Below, piece by piece: positions 9,961 through 19,010 of a stretch of DNA of 64,000 nucleotides. Each line of letters starts with the position of its first letter. Position 1 is the stretch's first letter. The translations under genes were made by a program, and so were the position numbers. The notes under the pieces are model-generated. The model did not search any database. It saw only the letters and a list, made by a program, of their open reading frames with translations, and was not told where the DNA came from. Source of the DNA: Microbacterium hydrocarbonoxydans (GTDB lineage Bacteria; Actinomycetota; Actinomycetes; Actinomycetales; Microbacteriaceae); NCBI RefSeq assembly GCF_904831005.1, contig NZ_LR882982.1:310001-374000 (forward strand), read 5' to 3'.

Positions 9961-11259
9961 ATGACAGAGCTGTCATCGGCCGCGGCTGCGGCCGCCGTCG
10001 GAACGACCGGCTTCAAAGCCCCGGGAACCACGCCGCCCCGCACCCCCCGGAGCTACGCACCGGGCCTCGCCGCCGTCAATTTCGGCGTCTATCTGGCGCT
10101 GCTCACTCCGGTGATGGTGTCGATGGCGTTCAAGATCCAGCGCCTCGACCCCGTGAACACAGAGGGCAGTCTCGGGCTCGTCATGGGCGTCGGTGCCGCC
10201 TTCGCCCTCATCGCCAACCCGCTGGTCGGACGTCTCTCCGACCGCACGACGTCGCGGTGGGGCATGCGACGCCCGTGGATCCTCGGCGGCGCGATCGTCG
10301 GACTCGGTGGCTTCATCATCATCGGCGCAGCGACCTCGGTGCTCGTCGTGCTGCTCGCGTGGTGCCTGGTGCAGGCGTCGCTGAACGCGGTGCTCGCGGC
10401 GGCCAATGCGACACTGCCCGACCAGGTGCCCGTCTCCAGCCGCGGAAAGGTGTCGGGCATCGTCGGCATCACCACGCCGGTCGGCATCCTCGCCGGCAGC
10501 TTCATCGTCAACTTCCTGCCGGGTGACTTCGAGCGCTTCGTCGTACCCGGTGCGATCGCCCTCGTCCTCGCAGTGATCTTCGTGCTGACGCTCAAGGACC
10601 GTCGCCTGACCGAGAAGCCCGCCACTCCATTCACGATCGGCACGTTCTTCGGCTCCTTCGTCTTCAACCCGCGCAAGCACCCCGACTTCGGCTGGACCTG
10701 GCTGACGAAGTTCTTCGTCATGTTCGGCTACGCCGGCATCGCGACCTTCCTTCCCCTCTACCTCGTCGCCAGGTTCGGCCTCGACGAGCAGGGGGCGGTG
10801 AGCACGATCCTGCTCGCCAACCTCGCCTCGATGGCGGCCATGGCGATCTCCGCGCCCCTGGGCGGCTTCCTCTCCGACAGGATCGGCAAGCGCCGTCCCT
10901 TCGTCGCGGTCGCCGGTCTCATCATGGTCGTAGGGCTCGTGCTTCTGGCGGTCGCGCCGAGCATCGCGCTCGTGATCGTCGCTCAGACGATCATCGGTCT
11001 CGGAGCGGGCTCGTTCCTCTCGGTCGATCTGGCGCTGGCCACCGAGGTGCTCCCCAATCCCGACGACGTGGCGAAGGACCTCGGCGTGCTCAACATGGCC
11101 AATGCGCTGCCCCAATCGATCGCGCCGGCCATCGCGCCGAGCATCATCGCGCTCGGAGCGGCCACGCCCCTCGGCGGCTACACCACCTGGTACCTGTTCG
11201 GCGCGCTCGTCGCGCTCGCCGGCGCCGTGCTCGTCTATCGCATCAAGGGAGTCAAGTGA
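9961..11259 (+). CDS. MFS transporter, probable sugar/glycoside uptake
   Basis: A 432-residue membrane protein with about 12 transmembrane segments in two halves. The MFS cytoplasmic motif appears in both halves (GRLSDRTTSRWGMRRPW near residue 90; GGFLSDRIGKRRPF near 305). ATG 9961 has AGAGGA seven bases upstream. The next gene, a family 3 glycosidase, overlaps its stop codon, and a TetR-type repressor is divergent; together this suggests import of a plant-type glycoside or oligosaccharide that the GH3 enzyme then cleaves. The substrate is inference. A drug-exporter role is less likely in this context. Confidence 0.85.
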   Translation: MTELSSAAAAAAVGTTGFKAPGTTPPRTPRSYAPGLAAVNFGVYLALLTPVMVSMAFKIQRLDPVNTEGSLGLVMGVGAAFALIANPLVGRLSDRTTSRWGMRRPWILGGAIVGLGGFIIIGAATSVLVVLLAWCLVQASLNAVLAAANATLPDQVPVSSRGKVSGIVGITTPVGILAGSFIVNFLPGDFERFVVPGAIALVLAVIFVLTLKDRRLTEKPATPFTIGTFFGSFVFNPRKHPDFGWTWLTKFFVMFGYAGIATFLPLYLVARFGLDEQGAVSTILLANLASMAAMAISAPLGGFLSDRIGKRRPFVAVAGLIMVVGLVLLAVAPSIALVIVAQTIIGLGAGSFLSVDLALATEVLPNPDDVAKDLGVLNMANALPQSIAPAIAPSIIALGAATPLGGYTTWYLFGALVALAGAVLVYRIKGVK

Positions 11260-13016
11260 CCATGCACGATGTCACCACCGAGAGGCCATGGCTCGACGCG
11301 ACTCTTCCGATCGACGATCGGGTGCGCCTGCTGCTCGACGAGATGACCGTGGAGGAGAAGGCGGGTCTCTTCTTCCACACGATGATCGCGATCGGCGACC
11401 TCGACGAGCAGAATCCCATCTTCGGCACACCGAGCGCGCGCGACTTCGTCGACGTCAAGAAGATGAGCCACTTCAACCTGCTGGGCGGTGCTCCGAGCGG
11501 TCGCGAGATCGCTGCGTGGCAGAACGCGCTGCAGCGGCTCGCCGCTTCCACTCGCCTCGGGATTCCGGTGACTCTGTCGACCGACCCTCGGCACTCGTTC
11601 AGCGAGAACCCCGGAGCTTCGATCCTGGCCGGCCCGTTCTCTCAGTGGCCCGAGACACTCGGCCTCGCGGCGACGAGGGATCCAGAACTGGTCGAGCGCT
11701 TCGCAGATATCGCCCGACAGGAATATACCGCCGTGGGCTTGCGAGTGGCCCTGCATCCGCAGGTCGATCTCGCGACCGAGCCGCGCTGGGCACGACAGAC
11801 GGCGACGTTCGGAGAGGATGCCGAGCTGGCTGGAATTCTCGGAGCGGCATATATTCGAGGATTCCAAGGAGAGTCTTTCGGCCCCGGGTCGGTGGCGACC
11901 ATGACGAAGCACTTCCCCGGCGGCGGACCCCAGAAGGACGGCGAGGACCCGCACTTCCCGTACGGACGCGAGCAGGTGTACCCCGGCGGCCGGTTCGAGC
12001 TGCATCTGAAGCCGTTCGAAGACGCGATCGCGGCCGGCACGCGTCAGATGATGCCGTACTACGGCATGCCTGTCGGCACCGAGCATGAAGAGGTCGGCTT
12101 CGGATTCAACAAGAGCGTCATCACTGGTCTTCTGCGCGAGCGCTTCGGCTTCGACGGACTGGTCTGCACCGACTGGGGGCTGATCAACGACGCCGAGATC
12201 TTCGGACAGCCGTTCCCGGCGCGGGCGTGGGGAGTCGAGCAGCTGAGCCCCCGGGAGCGCATGATCAAGGTGCTCGACGCGGGCGTCGACCAGTTCGGCG
12301 GTGAGGACTGCCCCGAGATGCTCGTGGCACTCGTCGAGGACGGCTCGGTCTCGGAAGCGCGGCTCGATGCCTCGGCCCGCCGGATCCTGCGGGAGAAGTT
12401 CGAACTCGGTCTCTTCGAGAACCCTTTCGTCGATGAGGATGCCGCCGACGCCGTGGTGGGTCGCGCTGACTTCAGGGCTGCCGGTGAAGACGCTCAGCGG
12501 GCATCCGTCACCGTGTTGACGAACGACGGATCGCTGCCGTTCGCCTCCGGAGCGAAGCTCTACGTCGAGGGCATCGACGCCGAGGTCGCCGCATCGTACG
12601 GTCAGGTCGTCTCGACTCCGGCCGAAGCCGATCTCGCTCTCATCCGCCTCCAGGCCCCTTTCGAGCAGCGCGAGACGACGTTCGAGAACTTCTTCCACGC
12701 CGGGTCCCTCGACTTCCCCGACGAGGTGGTCGAACATGTGCGTGCGATCGCTGCGACAGTGCCGACGGTCGTCGACGTGCTCGCGGATCGTCCGCCGATC
12801 CTCGAGCCGATGGCGGTCGCCGCGGCAGCCGTCACCGTGAACTGGGGGGCATCGGGCGCAGCCCTGCTCGATGTGCTCAGCGGTCGCGTGAGCGCGCGAG
12901 GTCGACTGCCGTTCGATCTGCCGCGGTCGATGGCGGCAGTCGAGGAGTCGCGTCCGGACGTGCCCTTCGACACGGCTGACCCCCTCTTCCGCTTCGGGCA
13001 CGGCCTCACGCTCTGA
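11256..13016 (+). CDS. Glycoside hydrolase family 3 (beta-glucosidase-like)
   Basis: A 586-residue cytoplasmic enzyme without signal peptide. It has the GH3 N-terminal barrel with the nucleophile aspartate in LVCTDWG (Asp306 from the GTG start) and conserved substrate-side motifs (STDPRHSF; KHFPGGG; MPYYG), followed by the GH3 C-terminal alpha/beta domain. The usual Fn3-like third domain is absent, so it is on the short side for bacterial beta-glucosidases. GTG 11256 overlaps the MFS stop and lies a few bases after AAGGGAG; ATG 11262 is an alternative. It probably hydrolyses the glycoside brought in by the MFS partner. The exact sugar specificity cannot be read. Confidence 0.9.
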   Translation: MTMHDVTTERPWLDATLPIDDRVRLLLDEMTVEEKAGLFFHTMIAIGDLDEQNPIFGTPSARDFVDVKKMSHFNLLGGAPSGREIAAWQNALQRLAASTRLGIPVTLSTDPRHSFSENPGASILAGPFSQWPETLGLAATRDPELVERFADIARQEYTAVGLRVALHPQVDLATEPRWARQTATFGEDAELAGILGAAYIRGFQGESFGPGSVATMTKHFPGGGPQKDGEDPHFPYGREQVYPGGRFELHLKPFEDAIAAGTRQMMPYYGMPVGTEHEEVGFGFNKSVITGLLRERFGFDGLVCTDWGLINDAEIFGQPFPARAWGVEQLSPRERMIKVLDAGVDQFGGEDCPEMLVALVEDGSVSEARLDASARRILREKFELGLFENPFVDEDAADAVVGRADFRAAGEDAQRASVTVLTNDGSLPFASGAKLYVEGIDAEVAASYGQVVSTPAEADLALIRLQAPFEQRETTFENFFHAGSLDFPDEVVEHVRAIAATVPTVVDVLADRPPILEPMAVAAAAVTVNWGASGAALLDVLSGRVSARGRLPFDLPRSMAAVEESRPDVPFDTADPLFRFGHGLTL

Positions 13017-13036
13017 CGGCCTCTCGCACCGCACCC

Positions 13037-13074
13037 CAGAACGCCCCGCAGGCTCCTTCCTGCGGGGCGTTCTG
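13037..13074 (+). terminator. Strong stem-loop terminator after the GH3 gene
   Basis: A perfect 16-base stem, CAGAACGCCCCGCAGG (13037-13052) and its inverse (13059-13074), with a six-base loop CTCCTT, lies 20 bases after the GH3 stop. No U-tract follows, which is common in high-GC actinobacteria. Confidence 0.85.
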
Positions 13075-13374
13075 CGTGCCCGCCTTCGCACCGGCGGCGG
13101 ACGCATGGCCGCGACACGCCGCGTGACGACCACTCCTCGCCGCTGGGCATTCTGTTGATTGAACCATCGTTCAGTCCGACGTTAAGTTGACTGAACGCGC
13201 AGTCAGATTGCAGATTGTCTCAATACGTCCTTCTACTACGGCCACTCTTAAGACAAAACCTGGACTTTGGCCGTGAAAAACGGCAATACTGTCCCCACAT
13301 GCGCTCTGTCGATGAAGTCGTCGACACCTGGGGAGGGCCTATGACGCGGATTATCTGCATCACAGGAGAGGCGA
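13075..13374. other. 300-base AT-richer leader of the large surface protein; no gene seen
   Basis: No convincing coding region is seen. The stretch 13150-13290 is clearly more AT-rich than its surroundings. It holds two inverted repeats: TGAAC-4-GTTCA (13160-13173) and TGACTG-6-CAGTCA (13188-13205). A small hairpin GCCGT-5-ACGGC lies at 13270-13284. AATACT near 13285 could be a -10 box, but no confident -35 was found. The untranslated leader may be long, since the start is at 13375. Confidence 0.5.
13160..13205. promoter_or_regulatory. Two adjacent inverted repeats, possible operator
   Basis: TGAAC CATC GTTCA (13160-13173) and TGACTG AACGCG CAGTCA (13188-13205) have perfect arms and lie 28 bases start to start. 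They resemble operators of dimeric repressors such as TetR proteins. No regulator gene is adjacent, so the binding protein is unknown. Confidence 0.4.
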
Positions 13375-16300
13375 ATGGGCAACATGGAGGGGAAGACTCT
13401 GCGCACGCGCAGAGCCATCGGAGGGGGAATCGCGGGCGTCACAGCCGCCGCGGTCGTCCTCGCGAGTGCACTGGTTCCATCGGCGGCGAATGCGCTCGAT
13501 GCGGCGAACCCGAACGATCCGTCGGTCGCGCAGGGGCAGATCATCCAGCTGCCCGCGCCGCTGCTCGGCGGGTTGGACATCGCAACGCTCGGGCACACGC
13601 TCACCAGCAACCCGGCTGCGGCCGGTCCGGAGCCCGGCAGCCTCGACATCACCGCGCTCGAGGCGCTGAACATCCAGGTCGGTGCGGTGAACCTGCCGCT
13701 GCTGACCGATGGAACCGAGCCCGGTCTTCTGCAGCTCGGTGACCTCGGTGCCACCCAGAGCTTCAGCTCGTCACCCACGCAGACGCAGTCCATCGCCTCG
13801 TCGGGAACGATCACCTCGGGCGGCGCGATCGATGCCGGTGCGATCGACGGTTCGAGCAACCCCGCGTCGCTCGAACTCACCGGGCTGCTGGCGCAGCTCG
13901 GCCTCACCGGCGTCACCGACGGGATCATCGATCAGGCATCGGTGAGCATCGGCGCCCTCGCCTCGCGCGCCGAATCGAACCTCGATGTCGTGGCCTCCGA
14001 GTACCGCATCGCGGACCTCGGCGTCGACCTGCACAGCCAGCTCATCGACGACCTCGCCGACACCCTCGACACGACCGTGCAGACGGCCGTCGCTCCGGTG
14101 AACGCCCTCGTCGGCACGGGCGGCGCGCTGAGCACCCTCACCAACTCGATCGCCAGCACGCTCGACGGCATCAATGCGATCATCGCCCAGGTGCGCTCCA
14201 CCGGAGCCACGGCATCGATCGTCGGACTCGACACGATCGGGCAGACCGTCGCTGACGAGGTGCTCAACGAGCCGGTGCAGAACACCACCGGGTCTGTGCT
14301 GGTGGATCTCGAGACGGGCACTATCTCGGCGAACCTCGCCCAGATCCTGGTCGAGACCGGTCAGGGAGCCGATCTCAACAGCCTGCCGGCGAATACCCCG
14401 GTGCTCTCGGCCGCCACGATCGAGGCCATTCAGCAGGGCGTGACCTCGGCATTGACCGGGACCCACCCCGACAGCCTGAACGGCAAGCTCGCATCGATTC
14501 TCACGACCACGCTCAACGCCTTGCAGGTGCAGCTGCGTGTGAACGTCGAGCTGTACACCCCGGGGATCCCGCCCATCGTTCCCGAGATCAGCCTCGCGAC
14601 CGGAGACATCACCGTCGCGGGTTCGCTGGCGCAGTTCGCGGGTGTCGGTCCGCAGCCGACGGTGACTCCGAACATCACACTCGCAGGCCTTGACCTCTCG
14701 TTGCTGACAGCGCCCGTTGTGGCACTGCTGACAAGCACTCTCGCGACGGTCACCGCACCTCTGGTGAACACCGCGCTGACCAGTGTCGTCCCCGCGCTGC
14801 AGGTCACACTCGCCGAGACGACCGGACCGCTGCTCGACGCGCTCGACCCCGTCCTCCAGGGCGTGCTGTCCGGTGTCGCGACGATCACGATCAACGAGCA
14901 GAACGAACCGGGCGACATCCCCGGCGACAGCTTCACGGTGCGTGCGCTGGCAATCGACCTTCTCCCCGCGATCGGTGGAGGCGTCGAGCTCGATCTCGGC
15001 TCATCCACGGTCAAGGCGGCGGCGGCAGCGGTGGCCGCGATCGACGCGGCCGCCACGGTTCAGGCGGGCACCAACCTCCCTGTGACCGGATCCGGCTGGC
15101 CCGCGAACACCGATGTCTCGGTGCAGGTGACCACGCCCACGGGCGGGATCGTCAACGACCCCCAAGTGGTCACGACCGACGCGACAGGCAACTTCACCCT
15201 CGGCGCATTCATTCCTGCGGTGACGGTTCCCGGTCCCGGCTACATCGTGACCGCGACGTCCGGAACCACCAGCGCGACCGACACGACCGAGGTCCTTGCG
15301 GCCCCGAGCGTCGATGCGGCTCCGGCGGTGCAGCAGGGCACTGACCTCGCCGTCACGGGTGCGAACTGGCCCGGCAACACCGTCGTGTCGGTGCAGCTCA
15401 CCGCTCCCGGCGGTGGCGGCGCGATCGGCGGCCCGGTGACGGCGACGACCGACGGTTCGGGTGTCTTCACCCTCGCCTACCCGGTGCCGGCGGGCACTCC
15501 CGCGGCCGAAGGCTATGTGGTCACGGCCACTGCCGGTGCGCAGACGGCGACCGATGAGACCGAGGTGACGGCGGCGCCGGTGCCGGTGGTCGATGCGGCC
15601 GACACGGTGCAGGCCGGAACCGATCTGGCGGTCAGCGGCGCCACCTGGCCCGCGAACACCGACGTCACTCTGCAGTTGACGGCTCCCGGAACGGGCGAGA
15701 ACATCGGCGGCCCGGTCACGGCGACCACCGACGGCACCGGTGCTTTCACGACCGGCTACCCGGTGCCTGCATCCGCAGTGCCCGGTACCGGCTACGTGCT
15801 GACGGCCACGGCCGGAGCGCAGTCGGCGATCGACACGACTCAGGTCACGCCCGCGGTCGCGGTGGATGCTGCCGACACGGCTCAGGCCGGAACCGCTCTG
15901 CCGATCACGGGTGCGAACTGGCCCGCGAACACCGATGTGACCGTGCAGCTCACGGGCCCCGGTGCGGTCGCCGTGGGGACGCCCCAGGTGGTCACCACCG
16001 ATGGAGCGGGTGGCTTCACGCTGAACTACCCGGTTCCTGCCAACGCCGAGCCGGGCACGAGCTACACCGTGACCGCAACCGACGGCACGCAGACCGCGAC
16101 CGACACCACCGAGATCACCGCAGCCGCTTCTGTGGATGCTGCCGACACGGCTCAGGCCGGAACCGGCTTGCCGGTGACCGGTGCGAACTGGCCGGCGAAC
16201 ACCGAGATCACGGTGCAGCTCACCGCTCCCGGCGGTGGGACGGTCGGCGGCCCTGAGACGGTCACGACCGACGGCACCGGAGGGTTCACGCTGGACTATC

Positions 16301-18933
16301 CGGTTCCCGCGAACGCCGAGCCCGGCACGGGGTACACCGTGACCGCGACGGCCGGCACGCAGACCGCGACCGACACCACCGAGATCACCGCAGCTGCGAC
16401 GATCGACGCCGCAGACACCGTCGAGGCCGGCACCGATCTCACGGTGACGGGCGCCGGCTGGCCGGCGAACACGCTGATCACGGTGCAGCTCACCTCACCC
16501 GGTGGCGGCACCATCGGCGGACCCGAGACCGTCACGACCGGTGCGCTCGGTGGCTTCACTCTCGAGTACCCGGTTCCGGCCGGAACCCCGGCAGGCACGG
16601 GCTACACCGTGACGGCTTCGGCAGGCACGCAGACCGCGACCGACACCACCGAGGTCACGGCGGCAGCGGTCGTCGTCGACGCGGCGGCCTCGGTCCCCGC
16701 AGGCTCCAACCTGGGGGTGACAGGATCCGGCTGGCCGCTGAACACGACGGTCACGCTGCAGCTGACCGCTCCTGGCGGCGCTGACGTCGGCGGGCCCGTC
16801 GACGTGACGACCGACGGCTTCGGGGCGTTCTCCACGGTCTACGCCGTGCCCGCTGACGCGACGCCGGCCACCGGCTACACGATCACGGCGACGGCAGGGG
16901 CCATCACGGCCACCGACACCACCGAGGTGACGGCGGGCGACCCGGGCGATGTCAACACCAACGCGTCGGCCTCAGCATCCGCCTCGGCTGACGCCACCGC
17001 CGACGGAGACCCCTCCGCGCAGGCGGCGGCAGAGGCTGCGGCATTCGCCGACGCCACGTCGAACGCCTCGGCGGCGGCCGATTCCGATGCGAGCGCTGCG
17101 GCTGAGGCGGCGGCGACGCCGGATGCCTCGACCGCGGCATCGAGCGACGCGACCACCGATGTGAACGCCTCGGCCGCGACCGCCGCGCAGGCAGCGGCTC
17201 AGGCCGATGCATCCGACGACGCGAACGCCTCGGCGTCGACGGCGGCGGATGCCAACTCCGCAGCCTCGTCGGAGTCGGCGGCGACGAGCGATTCGTCGTC
17301 GGACGCATCGTCTGAAGCCTCGGCGAACACGAACGCGGCAGCATCCGCTTCCGCCTCCGCAGACGCCACGGCAGACGGTGACCCCTCCGCCCAGGCGGCG
17401 GCTGAGGCCTCGGCATTCGCCGACGTCACGTCGACCGCGTCGGCTGCGGCGGACGCGAGCGCCGAATCGGCGGCCGAGGCTGCGGCTCTGACCGCCGCAT
17501 CGGCTGACGCGTCGACCACGTCGACGTCCGACGCCAACGCCCAGGCTGCAGCGGCGGCCCAGGCGGCGGCGCAGGCTGATGCCTCGGATGACGCCAACGC
17601 GGCTGCCACGGCACTCGCCGATGCGAACTCCTCTACGGCGGCGCAGGCTGCAGCCGTGGCGGATGCGAGCAACGACGCGTCGGCCGACGCCTCGACGAAC
17701 GCGAATGCGGCGGCGTCTGCCTCGGCATCCGCGAACGCCGATGCCACCACGGCCGCGGTCGCCGAAGCCTCCGCGCAGGCGGCTGCCTATGCCGATGCGA
17801 CGTCGGAGGGCTCGGCTGCGGCCGACCCTGCGGCAGAGGCTGCGGCACAGTCGGCGGCGACGGCGAACTCGTCGACCGCAGCCACCGCTGACGCGACCTC
17901 GGCGGCCAACGCCAACGCCGCGGTGGCCGCTCAGGCGGCTGCGCAGGCCGATGCGTCCGACGACACCGCGGCTCAGGCCTCGGCGGTCGCGAACGCCGAC
18001 GCCTCGTCGGCCGCGGATGCGGCAGCGATCGCGAACTCGTCGACGGACGCCTCGAGTGAAGCTGCAGCGACATCGCAGGCGAACACCAACGCCTCGGCCT
18101 CGGCGGCAGCATCGGCGCAGGCGGATGACGACAGCAACGCTTCGGCTCAGGCCGCGGCGGAGGCTGCGGCACTCGCTGACGCGACGAGCTCCGCATCGGC
18201 GGCGGCGGATGTGACGGCGAACGCGGCAGCTCAGGCGGCCGCGACCGACGACGCCTCGACCGACGCCTCGGCCACCGCGACGTCCGACGCCTCTGCGGCG
18301 GCGGCTGCTGCGGCCCAGGCGGCGGCGCAGAACGATGCGACCTCGACCAGTGAGGCAGACTCGTCGGCCTCGGCCGATGCCGATCCGAACGCCTCTGCGG
18401 CAGCGGCTGCGAACGCCTCGGCGTCGGCGACGGCCTCTGCGACGGCAGCGGCAGACGCCTCGGCGGAAGCTGCGGCTGAGGCATCGGCCTCCGCGACGGC
18501 AGAGGCCTCGGCTTCCGCGGACGCGGATGCGGACCCGACTCAGCAGCTCGGCATCCGAGTGCTCGTTCCCGTGATCGAGCGCAGCCAGGAGCAGACCGCG
18601 ATCGGAACCGGCTTCCGGCCGGGCGAGGTCGTCACCGGTGTGATGACGTCCGACCCGATCGCGCTCGGCACACAGGTGGCGAACGCCCAGGGCACGGTCA
18701 CCTTCACCTGGACGATTCCGGCGGATTACGACCTGGGAACGCACACGGTGACGCTCACCGGACCGACCTCCGGCAGCATCGCGACGACCTTCCAGGTGGT
18801 TGCGAAGGGCCTCGCCACCACAGGTGGAGACGTGCAGGGCGGATGGATCGCACTGGCGGCCCTGCTGCTGATGCTCGGCTTCGGAGCGATCCGGTTCGGC
18901 CGCTCCCGGCGTCCACTCGTCGACACCGAATGA
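13375..18933 (+). CDS. Giant LAXTG-anchored cell-wall protein: choice-of-anchor-G head, seven Ig-like repeats, Ala/Ser/Asp stalk
   Basis: An 1852-residue secreted protein. A signal peptide ends near residue 40 (PSAANA|LDAANP). A choice-of-anchor G-type domain follows (to about 555), then seven repeats of 90-93 residues (556-1193) with the core V/IDAA-x-x-V-x-AGT...VTGA-x-WP. A roughly 530-residue low-complexity region is made almost only of Ala, Ser, Asp, Asn, Thr, Glu and Gln and lacks basic residues. A final folded domain leads to LATTG, a hydrophobic segment and an RFGRSRR tail. LAXTG is the class E sortase signal of high-GC Gram-positives, so wall anchoring is expected; no sortase gene is in the window. 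ATG 13375 follows AGGAGAGG. It is probably an adhesin-like stalked protein; ligand unknown. Confidence 0.9.
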   Translation: MGNMEGKTLRTRRAIGGGIAGVTAAAVVLASALVPSAANALDAANPNDPSVAQGQIIQLPAPLLGGLDIATLGHTLTSNPAAAGPEPGSLDITALEALNIQVGAVNLPLLTDGTEPGLLQLGDLGATQSFSSSPTQTQSIASSGTITSGGAIDAGAIDGSSNPASLELTGLLAQLGLTGVTDGIIDQASVSIGALASRAESNLDVVASEYRIADLGVDLHSQLIDDLADTLDTTVQTAVAPVNALVGTGGALSTLTNSIASTLDGINAIIAQVRSTGATASIVGLDTIGQTVADEVLNEPVQNTTGSVLVDLETGTISANLAQILVETGQGADLNSLPANTPVLSAATIEAIQQGVTSALTGTHPDSLNGKLASILTTTLNALQVQLRVNVELYTPGIPPIVPEISLATGDITVAGSLAQFAGVGPQPTVTPNITLAGLDLSLLTAPVVALLTSTLATVTAPLVNTALTSVVPALQVTLAETTGPLLDALDPVLQGVLSGVATITINEQNEPGDIPGDSFTVRALAIDLLPAIGGGVELDLGSSTVKAAAAAVAAIDAAATVQAGTNLPVTGSGWPANTDVSVQVTTPTGGIVNDPQVVTTDATGNFTLGAFIPAVTVPGPGYIVTATSGTTSATDTTEVLAAPSVDAAPAVQQGTDLAVTGANWPGNTVVSVQLTAPGGGGAIGGPVTATTDGSGVFTLAYPVPAGTPAAEGYVVTATAGAQTATDETEVTAAPVPVVDAADTVQAGTDLAVSGATWPANTDVTLQLTAPGTGENIGGPVTATTDGTGAFTTGYPVPASAVPGTGYVLTATAGAQSAIDTTQVTPAVAVDAADTAQAGTALPITGANWPANTDVTVQLTGPGAVAVGTPQVVTTDGAGGFTLNYPVPANAEPGTSYTVTATDGTQTATDTTEITAAASVDAADTAQAGTGLPVTGANWPANTEITVQLTAPGGGTVGGPETVTTDGTGGFTLDYPVPANAEPGTGYTVTATAGTQTATDTTEITAAATIDAADTVEAGTDLTVTGAGWPANTLITVQLTSPGGGTIGGPETVTTGALGGFTLEYPVPAGTPAGTGYTVTASAGTQTATDTTEVTAAAVVVDAAASVPAGSNLGVTGSGWPLNTTVTLQLTAPGGADVGGPVDVTTDGFGAFSTVYAVPADATPATGYTITATAGAITATDTTEVTAGDPGDVNTNASASASASADATADGDPSAQAAAEAAAFADATSNASAAADSDASAAAEAAATPDASTAASSDATTDVNASAATAAQAAAQADASDDANASASTAADANSAASSESAATSDSSSDASSEASANTNAAASASASADATADGDPSAQAAAEASAFADVTSTASAAADASAESAAEAAALTAASADASTTSTSDANAQAAAAAQAAAQADASDDANAAATALADANSSTAAQAAAVADASNDASADASTNANAAASASASANADATTAAVAEASAQAAAYADATSEGSAAADPAAEAAAQSAATANSSTAATADATSAANANAAVAAQAAAQADASDDTAAQASAVANADASSAADAAAIANSSTDASSEAAATSQANTNASASAAASAQADDDSNASAQAAAEAAALADATSSASAAADVTANAAAQAAATDDASTDASATATSDASAAAAAAAQAAAQNDATSTSEADSSASADADPNASAAAAANASASATASATAAADASAEAAAEASASATAEASASADADADPTQQLGIRVLVPVIERSQEQTAIGTGFRPGEVVTGVMTSDPIALGTQVANAQGTVTFTWTIPADYDLGTHTVTLTGPTSGSIATTFQVVAKGLATTGGDVQGGWIALAALLLMLGFGAIRFGRSRRPLVDTE
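15040..16953 (+). repeat. Seven tandem 90-93 codon Ig-like repeats
   Basis: Repeat units begin at 15040, 15310, 15589, 15862, 16132, 16402 and 16675, giving periods of 90, 93, 91, 90, 90 and 91 codons. Each opens with a V/I-D-A-A motif and contains GA-x-WP-x-N and TTDG. Copies 4 to 6 are the most alike, suggesting recent duplication in the middle of the array. Confidence 0.9.
16954..18540 (+). repeat. Long-period (124-128 codon) Ala/Ser/Asp-rich repeats
   Basis: The low-complexity stalk has an internal long period: the marker Asn of N-A-(A/S)-(A/S)-S-A recurs at 16960, 17332, 17704 and 18088, i.e. 372, 372 and 384 bases (124, 124, 128 codons). Each unit also carries an AAQAAAQ(A/N)DAS-like block. 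The final unit degrades into simpler Ala/Ser runs before the last domain. Confidence 0.85.
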
Positions 18934-18955
18934 GCGTCGCGTAGGAAACGCTGAC

Positions 18956-18988
18956 AGGTCGGGGCCGTCAATGCGGCGGTCCCGACCT
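18956..18988 (+). terminator. Stem-loop after the surface protein gene
   Basis: AGGTCGGGGCC (18956-18966) pairs with GGTCCCGACCT (18978-18988), an 11-base stem with one G-T pair and an 11-base loop. It follows the surface-protein stop by 22 bases and precedes the DUF5819 start by 22, so it separates the two transcription units. Confidence 0.6.
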
Positions 18989-19010
18989 TCGGTGATGAGA
19001 AGGTATGGGA

